This document shows, piece after piece, positions 17,600 through 27,430 of a DNA stretch of 64,000 bases. The notes beneath the pieces are model-generated. The model searched no databases. It worked only from the letters and a program-made list of their open reading frames with translations, and was not told where the DNA came from. The stretch covers positions 62,001 through 126,000 of the forward strand of contig NZ_JARSBN010000001.1 in assembly GCF_029624125.1 (NCBI RefSeq), written 5' to 3'. The number at the start of each line of letters is the position of its first letter. Position 1 is the stretch's first letter. The DNA is from Winogradskyella marincola. GTDB lineage: Bacteria > Bacteroidota > Bacteroidia > Flavobacteriales > Flavobacteriaceae. The position numbers and the translations under genes were made by a program.

Positions 17600-18525
17600 T
17601 CTTTTAAATCTTGAAAATTGTTATCTAAAAAATTAATAAAAGCTTTATTGAAAATATTAACACCTGTTTGATTAAGGTGATGACTGTCATAAAAATCTAT
17701 AGTGTCGTTAAGATTTAAAACTTCATTGTAATTATAATAATCGCCATAAGAAGCCATTAAACTATTAAACGCTTTGATGTTAGAGTACGAATTATACTTT
17801 AGAGATGTCACAGGAGCTTGTACCAATATATAATTTATGCAATTTTTGTTTAATCTTCTAAGTATAGTTTCAAAGCTTTTAATTTGATTTTCATTAAAAG
17901 TAATTAAAGTTTTATCTTGTTCCTCTCCATTAAAGTATGCTGGTTTTAACTTGGCAACATATCCTCCTTTTTTATAAGCTTTATTCTTTACATATACCGT
18001 ATCGTTAAAAATACCATTTACCAATGTATACAAATAGGTGTTATGTAACTTTATGTTTTTTTGATTAAATACCATTTTTAATGAATGTAAATCGTTGTTA
18101 TCATTCACAATTAAATCTAGTCCAGATTCTACACCATCTGAAGCAAAGACCATTGGATTAACTTCAAATACAACAAGCTTCGGATTTAATTTTTTTAAAT
18201 ACCTATCTATTAGAATTAATGTTTGAATAGGTGTTTGCGAACTAGAACCCAAATTAAAAGCCTTATAGTTTGACGCACTAAAAATTCTTGTATCAAAACC
18301 TCTATAGGCATGTGAAGACCCTAAAAACAACAAATCAACGTTAGACGTTTGTCTTACTTCCTGTAATCTTAAATAATTATGACCTACTTTGTACACTAAG
18401 TTTGGCAAATGTTTTGGTTTTAATACACTACCAAACAAAAACAACAATAATGTATATCCTATAATTAAAAAAACAGAAAAGATTAAAATCCTCTTGATTA
18501 AATTAATTATTTGAATACTCATCAT
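17596..18525 (-). CDS. SGNH-like periplasmic O-acetylation partner (AlgJ/AlgX/DltD-like role)
   Basis: A 309-residue protein with one N-terminal membrane anchor (residues about 12-32) and an SGNH-type catalytic pattern: block I FLGSSHAYRG (Ser71 region) and a terminal DSHHLNQTG with Asp280 and His283. It sits 7 bases downstream of an MBOAT acyltransferase. Such pairs transfer acetyl groups across the inner membrane onto exported polysaccharides, as in alginate acetylation. The start is one of two adjacent ATG codons (18525 or 18522). The role follows from context plus motifs; sequence identity to AlgX/J was not tested. Confidence 0.7.
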   Translation of the reverse strand: MMSIQIINLIKRILIFSVFLIIGYTLLLFLFGSVLKPKHLPNLVYKVGHNYLRLQEVRQTSNVDLLFLGSSHAYRGFDTRIFSASNYKAFNLGSSSQTPIQTLILIDRYLKKLNPKLVVFEVNPMVFASDGVESGLDLIVNDNNDLHSLKMVFNQKNIKLHNTYLYTLVNGIFNDTVYVKNKAYKKGGYVAKLKPAYFNGEEQDKTLITFNENQIKSFETILRRLNKNCINYILVQAPVTSLKYNSYSNIKAFNSLMASYGDYYNYNEVLNLNDTIDFYDSHHLNQTGVNIFNKAFINFLDNNFQDLKE

Positions 18526-18532
18526 AAAACTA

Positions 18533-19972
18533 CTAAAATTGAAAATAAATAAACGGAGTCTCTTCGGTTTGCATATACATTCCTATTAAAAAAATGATTA
18601 ATGTATAAAATGCCCAGCGTATTGGTGTAAATTTATTTTTCAAGAGATTCTCTATTGCATACTTATCCTTTCTGCCAAACCACTCTACTACTACAAAAAA
18701 AGCAAGCAATACAACTATTGGATATATTAATTTTCTAATACTATAGACTGGTAAACTCAGTAGATCTAAACTAAACATATCCCTTATAAAAATTAGTGCA
18801 TGAGATACAGACTCTGCTCTAAAAAACACCCAAGCAATTGTTACAAGACTAAAGGTAGTTATAATATTAAAGAGTTCTTTTGGACTTGGTAATCTTTTAT
18901 TTTCTGCAACAATACTTGTATTAACTCTGTTTCGCTTTGCTAAGAGCAGTGGTATAAAATACAGAGCGTTTATTGCTCCCCAAATAATAAATGTCCAGTT
19001 AGCTCCATGCCAAAAACCACTGACCAAAAATATAACAAACACATTTCTAACCTTATGAGACCTAGATCCGCCCAAGGGTATGTATAAATAATCTCTAAAC
19101 CATGTAGAAAGTGAAATATGCCAACGTCTCCAAAACTCTGCAACATCTCTAGAAAAGTATGGAAAAGCAAAATTTTGCATTAAGTTAAAACCAAATAACC
19201 TTGAAGTTCCTATAGCTATATCAGAATATCCAGAAAAGTCTCCATAAATTTGAAAAGCAAAAAAGACAGCACCCAAAGCTAAGGTACTCCCAGAATAACT
19301 TTCGGAATTATTAAAAATCATATCTGCGTACAAAGCGCAATTATCGGCTATTACCATTTTCTTAAATAGTCCCCATAAAATTTGTCTCAACCCATCAACA
19401 GCATTGGTATACTCAAATTTTCGAGATTTATAAAATTGTGGCAATAAGTTTGTTGCTCGCTCTATGGGTCCTGCAACCAACTGAGGAAAAAAGCTAACAA
19501 ATGCCGCAAAAGAAACAAAATTATGCGTTGGCTGTAACTTACTTCTATAAACATCAATGGTATAGCTGAGGGTCTGAAACGTGTAAAAACTAATTCCTAC
19601 TGGTAAAACAATATTTAAACTACTACCATTAACATGGTATCCTAAAAAAGTAAACGCCTGATTAAAATTTTCAACAAAAAAATTATAATATTTAAAGACA
19701 CCCAATAAGCCTAAATTTGTAAAAAGACTGCATATCAAGAGAAGTTTTCTAACTTTTGGGTCCCTAGATTTTTGAATATTTTTAGCAATAAAAAAGTCTA
19801 CAACGGTGCTAAAGAAAATTAGAAACAAAAACCGATAATCCCACCATCCATAAAACACATAACTACTAATGGCTACAAACAGGTTTTGAGCCCTTAGGTG
19901 AGAGTTTAATAACCAATAAATTAGAAATACTATTGGAAGAAAAATTGTAAAATCTATTGAATTGAATAGCAT
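18533..19972 (-). CDS. MBOAT family O-acyltransferase (AlgI/DltB type)
   Basis: A 479-residue polytopic membrane protein. The MBOAT signatures are EFWRRWHISLSTWFRDYLYIPLGGSR and the catalytic histidine block VSGFWHGANWTFIIWG. Length and motif order match AlgI-type acyltransferases, which carry acetyl groups across the inner membrane for polysaccharide O-acetylation. The partner SGNH gene follows after 7 bases. The ATG at 19972 precedes the first helix (FTIFLPIVFLIYWLL) directly. Confidence 0.92.
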   Translation of the reverse strand: MLFNSIDFTIFLPIVFLIYWLLNSHLRAQNLFVAISSYVFYGWWDYRFLFLIFFSTVVDFFIAKNIQKSRDPKVRKLLLICSLFTNLGLLGVFKYYNFFVENFNQAFTFLGYHVNGSSLNIVLPVGISFYTFQTLSYTIDVYRSKLQPTHNFVSFAAFVSFFPQLVAGPIERATNLLPQFYKSRKFEYTNAVDGLRQILWGLFKKMVIADNCALYADMIFNNSESYSGSTLALGAVFFAFQIYGDFSGYSDIAIGTSRLFGFNLMQNFAFPYFSRDVAEFWRRWHISLSTWFRDYLYIPLGGSRSHKVRNVFVIFLVSGFWHGANWTFIIWGAINALYFIPLLLAKRNRVNTSIVAENKRLPSPKELFNIITTFSLVTIAWVFFRAESVSHALIFIRDMFSLDLLSLPVYSIRKLIYPIVVLLAFFVVVEWFGRKDKYAIENLLKNKFTPIRWAFYTLIIFLIGMYMQTEETPFIYFQF

Positions 19973-19997
19973 ACCTTGAATTTACAATTTAAACATA

Positions 19998-21026
19998 CTA
20001 TTTATGCGTGATAAAAGCATTAGAATTGGTTTCAAATTGTTTAAATCTACTGTTAAGTGGATATCCTGAGAAAATATACTTAGACACTGCTGTAGTATCG
20101 TTTTTATAATCAATTTGATGGTTAAGTAAAAATTCTAAATTCCAAAATTTAAGTTTTCGTTGAAATTTGATTTTTAAATTTTTGTTTAATATTTTATAAA
20201 TTAAACACCATGGTAATCTTCTAGAATTAGGATAAAAATAATAGTAAAGTACATAGTGCATTGCTGCCATGTTATTATTTTCATCATTGTTTACCCTAAA
20301 AAACACAAAGCACATCTGTCTTAAAAAATATAGTAGAGTAGTATAATGACCACCTATAATACCTGCATTGTATATTGCTGTATCGTAAAAGTTATTTGGC
20401 AACTCTTCATTTAAGCCTTCTTTTAACCTGTTAATGCTATCCAAATTCCAATTAGAGTGAATAAGTTTGTTTTCGCTTCCTCTCCCAACAAAAATTGTAC
20501 TTTTTTTCTTATTGTCAATACATTCAAATGGCGACTTATTTATAACAACATCATTACCATCAGTTAGAAGAATTTGGTCGGCTTTGTGTTTTAAAAAAAA
20601 CATGTAGTATATTATAAAACGCTCATCATTAAGGCTATAATTTCCTAACTGACATTTTACAAAAGAGATATGATCTGTCTTATACTTTTGAATAAAGTCA
20701 TTTGATAAATGGTCGTAAAAAACTATTCCCTCTAGCTTTAATTTTACCATGCTGTTATACCATGGGGCTATATAACTTATATCATCAGAATCAATTTTTA
20801 ATTTTCGCTGTGGGTCTTTTTTAGAACTAAAATATGTGGTGCAAACTACTGATTTAAAGTTTTTAGATAACGATTCTACAGATCTATTGGTTTTAAAAAT
20901 ATCTATACCATTAATAACAGAGAGTTGATCAAAATCACCAGACAGTATCTTTTTTAATAATCGTAGATTATCCTTTACTTGAAGGCTATTACTAATAGGA
21001 ATATCAATTTTTAGTCCATTACTCAT
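19998..21026 (-). CDS. Putative glycosyltransferase of unrecognised family
   Basis: A 342-residue protein that I cannot assign confidently. It has ADQILLTDGNDVVINKSPFECI (Asp156 and Asp159), similar to the acidic metal-binding turn of GT-A enzymes, followed by a conserved-looking YNAGIIGGHYTTLLYFL segment, also common after the donor domain in such enzymes. There is no signal peptide or clear membrane anchor. It overlaps the upstream FkbM gene by 8 bases and lies between methylation and acetylation genes, so a sugar-transfer role is plausible but not shown. Confidence 0.5.
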   Translation of the reverse strand: MSNGLKIDIPISNSLQVKDNLRLLKKILSGDFDQLSVINGIDIFKTNRSVESLSKNFKSVVCTTYFSSKKDPQRKLKIDSDDISYIAPWYNSMVKLKLEGIVFYDHLSNDFIQKYKTDHISFVKCQLGNYSLNDERFIIYYMFFLKHKADQILLTDGNDVVINKSPFECIDNKKKSTIFVGRGSENKLIHSNWNLDSINRLKEGLNEELPNNFYDTAIYNAGIIGGHYTTLLYFLRQMCFVFFRVNNDENNNMAAMHYVLYYYFYPNSRRLPWCLIYKILNKNLKIKFQRKLKFWNLEFLLNHQIDYKNDTTAVSKYIFSGYPLNSRFKQFETNSNAFITHK

Positions 21027-21801
21027 TATCTACAAATGCTTTCTTTGCCCAAATATTTAATTGCATATCTTGATTAAGGGATACTTTTTGTTTTACAAAG
21101 TGATTTGTCTTTTTATACTCACCCTCAATAAAATATCTAAAATTATTCTTTTCAAATAAATCTAAAAATTTAGATAGATATTGATTTTCGTTTATAAATG
21201 AATGATACTCTAAAAAAACATGATTTAATTTATGTAAATTAGTTTTTACATCATCATAGATTAATTTCTCTGCACCTTCTATATCAATTTTAAGAAAATC
21301 AACTTCGTCTTTAAGATATTCACTAAGCGTTGTGGTCTCTACATCATAATTATTTGCTAAGTCTTTTTCTAAAATTAAAGAACCTGAAATAATCTCATTT
21401 GTAGTAAATTTTTGTATTCCTTTTGTATTGGACAATGCTTTATCTATACATATGACATCTTTCAAATTATTTGCTTCTACATTTTTAACCAGTGATTTAT
21501 AAGCCTCTCTTGAGGGCTCAAAAGCGACAATCTTAGCTTTTGGATATCTTTTTTTCCAATACAATACTGCCATTCCTATGTTAGCACCTGCATCTATTAT
21601 AAAAGGTTCTTCTGTTTTTGAATTAAAATTATACACATGTCGAGTAAAAATTTGAGAAAAGGCTCTTTCAATACATGCTTTATTATGTGAGTATATCTTT
21701 AATCCTTCAAAATATTTACAATAAAAATCTCCATTTAACTTAATATCATCTTTTGGCTGATTTTTTACTAATCTTTTTATAATTTTCTTTAACCGCCTCA
21801 T
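21019..21801 (-). CDS. FkbM family methyltransferase
   Basis: A 260-residue protein with SAM motif I PFIIDAGANIGMAVLYWKKR, motif II IVAFEPSREAYKSLVKNVEAN, and FLKIDIEGAEKLIYDD, the FkbM hallmark. It is shorter than the plus-strand FkbM homologue and clearly different in sequence. It overlaps the downstream gene by 8 bases and shares one base with the upstream acyltransferase gene. It probably O-methylates a sugar of the polysaccharide. Confidence 0.88.
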   Translation of the reverse strand: MRRLKKIIKRLVKNQPKDDIKLNGDFYCKYFEGLKIYSHNKACIERAFSQIFTRHVYNFNSKTEEPFIIDAGANIGMAVLYWKKRYPKAKIVAFEPSREAYKSLVKNVEANNLKDVICIDKALSNTKGIQKFTTNEIISGSLILEKDLANNYDVETTTLSEYLKDEVDFLKIDIEGAEKLIYDDVKTNLHKLNHVFLEYHSFINENQYLSKFLDLFEKNNFRYFIEGEYKKTNHFVKQKVSLNQDMQLNIWAKKAFVDNE

Positions 21802-22349
21802 TATTTGTTTCTGTTTCTAATCAATTTAGCTGGTACTCCTCCAACAATTAATCCTCTTTCAATATTCTTATTAACAACCGAACCTGCCGCTACTATAACA
21901 TTTTCCTCAATATATACTCCATCCAAAACCTTAACTCCTGCACCAATCCAAACATTATTTTCTATTATTATTCCTTTTTTAGTTAAGCCTTGTTTTCTAA
22001 TAGGAATATCTAGTTCATCATAATTATGATTTGCTGGAACAAATACACTTTGAGTTGCAATTCGAACATCATCACCAATGGTTAAATTTCCGTGTCCATA
22101 TAACACACAAAATGGATTAATACTAGTTTGACTTCCAATTTTAATATTCCCGCCATAAGTCGCAATTATAACATTTTCAAAAATGTGACAATTATCACCA
22201 ATCTCAATGGTACCGCCTTTGGAATTATTTAATATAACCGATGAATCAATTGAGGTATTGCTACCAATGATAATTCTATTTGGGTCTCCTTTTACCTTAT
22301 ATTCAGTAGCTCTATACTTAGCTATTAATTTTGAGAGTAGTTTCAACAT
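21801..22349 (-). CDS. Hexapeptide-repeat acyltransferase (NodL/WbbJ-like)
   Basis: A 182-residue left-handed beta-helix protein with many hexapeptide turns (IEIGDNCHIFENVIIATYGG, IKIGSQTSINPFCVLYG) and the catalytic-region segment FVPANHNYDELDIPIRKQG. The end is VWIGAGVKVLDGVYIEENVIVAAGS, typical of sugar O-acetyltransferases using acetyl-CoA. It overlaps the Wzt gene upstream by 32 bases. Confidence 0.85.
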   Translation of the reverse strand: MLKLLSKLIAKYRATEYKVKGDPNRIIIGSNTSIDSSVILNNSKGGTIEIGDNCHIFENVIIATYGGNIKIGSQTSINPFCVLYGHGNLTIGDDVRIATQSVFVPANHNYDELDIPIRKQGLTKKGIIIENNVWIGAGVKVLDGVYIEENVIVAAGSVVNKNIERGLIVGGVPAKLIRNRNK

Positions 22350-23580
22350 CTAAATAAATTTTTCCAAAGTGACTATTTAATAATACTCCATTTCCATAGA
22401 CATCACTTGCCACAACATTAAAAGAAATTGCAGAATCTATAAAATCTAGCCTGCCACCTTTTTTGAAAGACACAGAAATATCAATTATATAATCCCCTTG
22501 GATTAAATTAGGCTTTTTTATTTTAAACAGAAAAACTTCTTCATCTAGACCGTTATTCTGTTCAACAACCACACTTTTCATTGCTGTACTAAAGGCGGTA
22601 AGTTTTTGCTCATAAGTGTCTTTAATGAAAAAACCTAAATGCAATCCGGTTGTATTTTTAATACCTGAACTTGTTATTTCTAATATAAAATCCTCACCCA
22701 TAACAAATTGATCAGACACTTCATTATTTTTGTTCAGCATTCTAACTTTCTTGATAAACTTGGAATCAAAATCGCTAGATGTTGTTTTTTTTCCTTTTAA
22801 GTACATCTGAATACAATCTTTTGTATCTCCTTCAAATTTTACTTTTCCGTTTTCTAGTAAAATAGCTCTTGTACATAAGTTTTCAACGGCAGCCATATTA
22901 TGACTTACAAACAACACTGTTCTACCATCTCCTTTAGAGATATCTTGCATTTTACCAATGGCTTTTTTCTGAAACTCTGCATCACCAACTGCAAGTACTT
23001 CATCTACAACCAAAATATCAGGCTCTAAAAACGCTGCTACAGCAAATGCTAAGCGAACACGCATACCAGAGCTATAACGCTTTACTGGTGTATCTATATA
23101 ACGTTGACATCCTGAAAATTCTACAATTTCTTGCTCTTTAGCTTTAATTTCGGCTTTGGTCATTCCCAAAATTGCACCATTGAGATAAATATTTTCCTTT
23201 CCTGTAAGCTCTGGGTGAAATCCTGTACCTACTTCTAACAAAGAAGCGATACGTCCTTTAGTCTTAATCTGACCTGTAGTTGGACTCGTAACTCTAGACA
23301 ATATTTTGAGTAATGTAGATTTACCTGCACCGTTTTTTCCAATAATGCCTAAAACTTCTCCTCGCTTAACTTCAAAATTAATGTCCTTAATTGCCCATAC
23401 GTAATCACTCTTAGCAGCTTTACTTCTATCGTTGGTATCACCAATTTTTAGATAAGGATCTTCTTTCCCTCTTAGTTTGTAAAACCAACGCTTGAGATCA
23501 TGACTAAGTGTACCTGTACCTACAAGACCTAACCTGTATTGCTTACTTATATGTTCTACTTTTAGGATTACTTCAGACAT
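22318..23580 (-). CDS. wzt: Polysaccharide ABC transporter ATP-binding protein (Wzt/TagH-like)
   Basis: A 420-residue protein. The N-terminal 250 residues form the nucleotide-binding domain: Walker A GIIGKNGAGKSTLLK, signature YSSGMRVRLAFAVAAF (the YSSGM variant usual for Wzt and TagH), and Walker B ILVVDEVLAVGD. A C-terminal domain of about 160 residues follows; in O-antigen exporters this domain can read the polymer's terminal modification. It is adjacent to the permease (3-base gap). It probably exports the polysaccharide or its lipid-linked form across the inner membrane. Confidence 0.92.
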   Translation of the reverse strand: MSEVILKVEHISKQYRLGLVGTGTLSHDLKRWFYKLRGKEDPYLKIGDTNDRSKAAKSDYVWAIKDINFEVKRGEVLGIIGKNGAGKSTLLKILSRVTSPTTGQIKTKGRIASLLEVGTGFHPELTGKENIYLNGAILGMTKAEIKAKEQEIVEFSGCQRYIDTPVKRYSSGMRVRLAFAVAAFLEPDILVVDEVLAVGDAEFQKKAIGKMQDISKGDGRTVLFVSHNMAAVENLCTRAILLENGKVKFEGDTKDCIQMYLKGKKTTSSDFDSKFIKKVRMLNKNNEVSDQFVMGEDFILEITSSGIKNTTGLHLGFFIKDTYEQKLTAFSTAMKSVVVEQNNGLDEEVFLFKIKKPNLIQGDYIIDISVSFKKGGRLDFIDSAISFNVVASDVYGNGVLLNSHFGKIYLDVETTLKINS

Positions 23581-23583
23581 CTT

Positions 23584-24450
23584 CTACACAGTATCTATAA
23601 AGGATTTTTCTGTACGATTAAAAATAACTAATCCTATTAAAAATATAAACAGGCTTATACCTAATGTATACAAAAATCTGGTAAGGTTAAATTCACCTAT
23701 ATCAAGTAGCATATATCTAAAACCTTCCATAATTTGAGTTAACGGATTATACTCTACAATTTTAGCCACCAATGGTGGAAATTTTGCTTTAGCTTCAGAC
23801 ATTGGGTAAGGCACGGCAGAGACATACATGAGTAGTTGTACTGCAAAAGTTAATAATACTGTTATGTCTCGATATTTTGTAGTAAGGGATGAAAAAATCA
23901 TACCCAAACCGAGACCTAGCATTGCCATAATAACTACATATACAGGAAATAAGATAATATTAGAATTTATACTTAACTCATAACCTGTCGTATAGTAATA
24001 AACAAAAAAACCAATAAAAATCAGTAACTGAATACCAAATTTTAAAAGGTTTGAGATTGTAATAGACATTGGTAATATTACTCTTGGAAAATACACCTTA
24101 CCAAAGATATTTTGATTTTTTGTAAAGGTGCTGGACGTATTATTAAGGCAGTCTCTAAAATAGTTCCAAGCTGTAATACCTGCTAGATTGAATAAAAAAG
24201 GCGGTATACTCCCAGTTTTTATTTGACCTAAATTATTAAATATTAAAGTAAAAATTACAGAGGTAAATAAAGGCTGAATAAGATACCAAAGAGGCCCTAA
24301 AATAGTTTGTTTGTATAGCGTTACAATATCGCGTTTTACAAACAGAAACAATAAGTCTCTATAACGCCAAATTTCTTTAAAATTAAAGTCGATGAGTTTT
24401 CTCTTTCCAGAGATGGTGTATAGCCATTCATCTTCCTTTTTACTCAACAA
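23584..24450 (-). CDS. wzm: Polysaccharide ABC transporter permease (Wzm-like)
   Basis: A 288-residue ABC-2 type permease with about six membrane helices. Motifs include VKRDIVTLYKQTILGPLWYLIQPL and YNPLTQIMEGFRYMLL, both typical for Wzm/TagG permeases. It forms an operon pair with the ATPase 3 bases downstream. It sits 78 bases from the upstream epimerase gene. Confidence 0.92.
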   Translation of the reverse strand: MLSKKEDEWLYTISGKRKLIDFNFKEIWRYRDLLFLFVKRDIVTLYKQTILGPLWYLIQPLFTSVIFTLIFNNLGQIKTGSIPPFLFNLAGITAWNYFRDCLNNTSSTFTKNQNIFGKVYFPRVILPMSITISNLLKFGIQLLIFIGFFVYYYTTGYELSINSNIILFPVYVVIMAMLGLGLGMIFSSLTTKYRDITVLLTFAVQLLMYVSAVPYPMSEAKAKFPPLVAKIVEYNPLTQIMEGFRYMLLDIGEFNLTRFLYTLGISLFIFLIGLVIFNRTEKSFIDTV

Positions 24451-24528
24451 TTTAGCGTGTTTTAATTAGTATTGCTAATATACTATTTATTCAGAATTTT
24501 CATAATAAACACAGAAGTATTTACCATG

Positions 24529-25506
24529 CTAATTAAAGTAATCCCAAGTAATTTTCAAACCTTCCTTAACCGTATATTGTGGTTTGTAGCCTAATAGTTT
24601 TTGTGCTTTAGAAATATCTGCCAAAGAATCTCTTACATCTCCTTGTCTAGTTGGCCCATAGACTGCATCTAAATTAGAGTCTGCTGCAGATTTTAGTGAA
24701 TCCCAAAGGTAATTTACTGTAATACGCTCACCACAAGCAACGTTAAACACTTCGTTTGCTGCTTCTTTTGGCGCAAAGAATCCTCTAATGTTGGCTTGCA
24801 CTGCATTATCTACAAAAGTAAAATCTCTTGTTTGCTCACCATCACCATTTATTTTAGATGGCTTATTATCTTTAAGTGCTTGCATAAATAATGGAATTAC
24901 TGCAGCATAAGCACCATTTGGGCTTTGCTTTGGTCCAAACACATTAAAATATCTTAAACCTATAACATCTGTACCATAAGTTTTACCAAAAACATCCGCA
25001 TACAACTCATTAACATATTTTGTTACTGCATAAGGAGATAAAGGTTTCCCTATTTTATCTTCTATTTTTGGTAAGGATTTACTATCTCCATACGTTGAAC
25101 TTGATGCAGCATACATCATACGCTTTACGGTCTTACTTTCTTTTAAAGCTATAAGCATATTTAAAAATCCTGAAATATTGACCTCATTTGAGGTTGCAGG
25201 ATCATTAATAGATCGTGGTACAGATCCTAATGCTGCCTGATGCGTTACATAGTCTATACCGTCCATTGCTCTTTTGCAAGTTTCCAAATCTCTGATATCA
25301 CCTTCTAGTAATTCAAAAGAAGGATTATCCATAAACTCGGTTAAGTTTTCACGGTATCCATTAGAAAAATTATCAAGTACCCTAACTTTCTTGGCTCCAT
25401 ACTTCAATAAATATTCTACAATATTAGAGCCTATAAAGCCAGCACCACCTGTAACTAAAAAACTTAATTGTGATAAATCTTGATTATGATATTGATTTGA
25501 ATACAT
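24529..25506 (-). CDS. NAD-dependent sugar epimerase (SDR; WbpP-like)
   Basis: A 325-residue extended SDR protein: LVTGGAGFIGSNIVEYLL for NAD binding, and the catalytic pair SPYAVTKYVNELYADVF (Tyr-x-x-x-Lys). Its sequence resembles WbpP/Gne-type UDP-GlcNAc 4-epimerases (RYFNVFGPKQSPNGAYAAVIP). With the dehydrogenase upstream it would supply UDP-GalNAc and UDP-GalNAcA. The exact substrate is inferred from the pairing, not from active-site analysis. Confidence 0.82.
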   Translation of the reverse strand: MYSNQYHNQDLSQLSFLVTGGAGFIGSNIVEYLLKYGAKKVRVLDNFSNGYRENLTEFMDNPSFELLEGDIRDLETCKRAMDGIDYVTHQAALGSVPRSINDPATSNEVNISGFLNMLIALKESKTVKRMMYAASSSTYGDSKSLPKIEDKIGKPLSPYAVTKYVNELYADVFGKTYGTDVIGLRYFNVFGPKQSPNGAYAAVIPLFMQALKDNKPSKINGDGEQTRDFTFVDNAVQANIRGFFAPKEAANEVFNVACGERITVNYLWDSLKSAADSNLDAVYGPTRQGDVRDSLADISKAQKLLGYKPQYTVKEGLKITWDYFN

Positions 25507-25528
25507 AATAAAGTTTGACTTTTAAATT

Positions 25529-26824
25529 TTATAAACGAGCATCTACTGAGTTGATAGGCAGTAAAGATTTAACATCAAACACCACACATTTATCAGACTT
25601 AAGATTATCTATAGATAATTCTAAAAACTCATTATGCGAAACTGCTAAAATAATAGCATCGTAATTAGCTTGTAAATCATCCATAGAAGATTTTAAGTCT
25701 AAATTATACTCATGTTTAACTTCTTCTTTTGAAGCCCACGGATCGTAAACATCAACACTAACATGATATGATTGTAACTCTTCTATGATATCAATAACCC
25801 TAGAATTTCTTATATCAGGACAGTTTTCTTTAAAAGTAATACCTAAAACCAGAGCATTAGAGCCTTTTATAGTAGCGCCTTTACTAATCATCATCTTAAC
25901 GGTTTCTGTAGCCACATAGCTTCCCATACTGTCATTCATCTTACGACCTGCCAGTATAATTTCTGGATTATAACCAGATTCTATTGCTTTCTGCGCTAGA
26001 TAATATGGATCTACACCAATACAATGACCACCTACTAAACCTGGTGAAAATTTTAAGAAATTCCATTTTGTACCTGCTGCTTCTAAGACAGCTTTCGTAT
26101 CAATATTTAAAAGTCTAAAAATCTTTGACAACTCATTAACAAAAGCAATATTGATATCTCTTTGAGAATTTTCTATCACTTTGGCTGCCTCAGCTACTTT
26201 TATTGATGGTGCTAAATGCGTACCTGCAGTGATAACCTTTTTATAAAGTTGATCTATTTTTTCTGCTATTTCTGGTGTAGAACCAGAGGTTACTTTTAAA
26301 ATCTTAGTAACTGTATGTTTTTTATCTCCAGGATTGATACGCTCTGGAGAATAACCTGCATAAAAGTCTTTATTAAACGTAAGACCAGATACTTTTTCTA
26401 AAACCGGAATACAAATATCTTCTGTTGCACCAGGATATACAGTAGATTCGTATACAACGATATCATTATTTTTTAATACCTTACCTACTGTTTCACTAGC
26501 TTTAATGAGAGGTGTAAACACAGGACGTTTTAACTCATCTGTAGGTGTGGGTACAGTTACAATATAAACGTTAGCTACTGAAAGCGCTTCAACATTATCT
26601 GTAATTAACAATCCTTTTTCAGCATTTAAATCTGAAGTTAAAACAGATTTAAGATTATCATTATCAACTTCTAATGTTTTATCCACACCAGAGTTTAACT
26701 CGCTTATTCTTTGTTTATTAATATCAAAACCAATTACAAAAAATTGCTTAGCAAACTCTACTGCTAGAGGTAAACCAACATAACCTAATCCTATGATTGC
26801 TATTTTATTTTCAGAATTTGTCAT
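25529..26824 (-). CDS. Nucleotide-sugar dehydrogenase (WbpO/TviB-like)
   Basis: A 431-residue UDP-sugar 6-dehydrogenase. NAD binding is at IAIIGLGYVGLPLAVEFAKQF, and the catalytic cysteine is in GGHCIGVDPYYLAQKA, the form seen in the WbpO/WbpA/TviB group acting on N-acetylated UDP-hexoses. It makes a UDP-uronic acid by two NAD-dependent oxidations. It overlaps the sugar transferase gene upstream by 4 bases and lies 22 bases before the epimerase gene. GalNAc versus GlcNAc or ManNAc as substrate is not settled. Confidence 0.88.
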   Translation of the reverse strand: MTNSENKIAIIGLGYVGLPLAVEFAKQFFVIGFDINKQRISELNSGVDKTLEVDNDNLKSVLTSDLNAEKGLLITDNVEALSVANVYIVTVPTPTDELKRPVFTPLIKASETVGKVLKNNDIVVYESTVYPGATEDICIPVLEKVSGLTFNKDFYAGYSPERINPGDKKHTVTKILKVTSGSTPEIAEKIDQLYKKVITAGTHLAPSIKVAEAAKVIENSQRDINIAFVNELSKIFRLLNIDTKAVLEAAGTKWNFLKFSPGLVGGHCIGVDPYYLAQKAIESGYNPEIILAGRKMNDSMGSYVATETVKMMISKGATIKGSNALVLGITFKENCPDIRNSRVIDIIEELQSYHVSVDVYDPWASKEEVKHEYNLDLKSSMDDLQANYDAIILAVSHNEFLELSIDNLKSDKCVVFDVKSLLPINSVDARL

Positions 26825-27411
26825 CTGCTAAAGATAGATTTTAAAATGAGCTTCAAATCTAAATAAAAACTATAATTCCTTACATAGTTTTTATTTATTT
26901 TTACTTTATCTACCCATATAACTCTTCGATTATAATCCTCAGGATCTTTTTGTTTATTTAATATCAGTTCTTCTTCCTTATATTTTAGAGTTGCCTCTCC
27001 GGTTATTCCTGGTTTAACCAATAGTACTATTCTATCATCACCTTCTAATTTATCCGCAAAACCTTCTATATCTGGTCGAGGTCCTACAAAACTCATATCT
27101 CCTTTTATAACGTTAAATAACTGAGGAAGTTCATCTAATTTGGTATGTCTTAAAAATTTTCCTAAAACCGTAGCACTTCTATCCAAGTGTCCTAAAAGGT
27201 GTTTCTCTTCTTTTAGAGTCCTAATTTTATATATTTTGAAAATTTTTCCATGCTGACCAACGCGTCTTTGAGTAAACACGCCATATTTTTTAGTATCAAA
27301 AGTGGCCAATATCACCAAGGCAATAATTGGTAAAATAAAAAAAGGTAATAATAACAAAACTAAGAGAACATCAAATATTCTTTTGGTTCTAAGCTGCTTT
27401 TTTGTAATCAA
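26821..27411 (-). CDS. Initiating sugar-phosphate transferase (bacterial sugar transferase family)
   Basis: A 196-residue protein with a single N-terminal membrane helix (FDVLLVLLLLPFFILPIIALVIL) and the catalytic region RRVGQHGKIFKIYKIRTL, then RHTKLDELPQLFNVIKGDMSFVGPRP. These are the hallmarks of monotopic PglC/WcaJ-type phosphoglycosyl transferases (Pfam PF02397). It puts the first sugar phosphate on undecaprenyl phosphate to start the repeat. It lies 19 bases downstream of the tyrosine kinase gene. It is the short (PglC-sized) form without the long WcaJ N-terminus. Confidence 0.92.
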   Translation of the reverse strand: MITKKQLRTKRIFDVLLVLLLLPFFILPIIALVILATFDTKKYGVFTQRRVGQHGKIFKIYKIRTLKEEKHLLGHLDRSATVLGKFLRHTKLDELPQLFNVIKGDMSFVGPRPDIEGFADKLEGDDRIVLLVKPGITGEATLKYKEEELILNKQKDPEDYNRRVIWVDKVKINKNYVRNYSFYLDLKLILKSIFSR

Positions 27412-27430
27412 AATATAAAAATTAAAGAAG

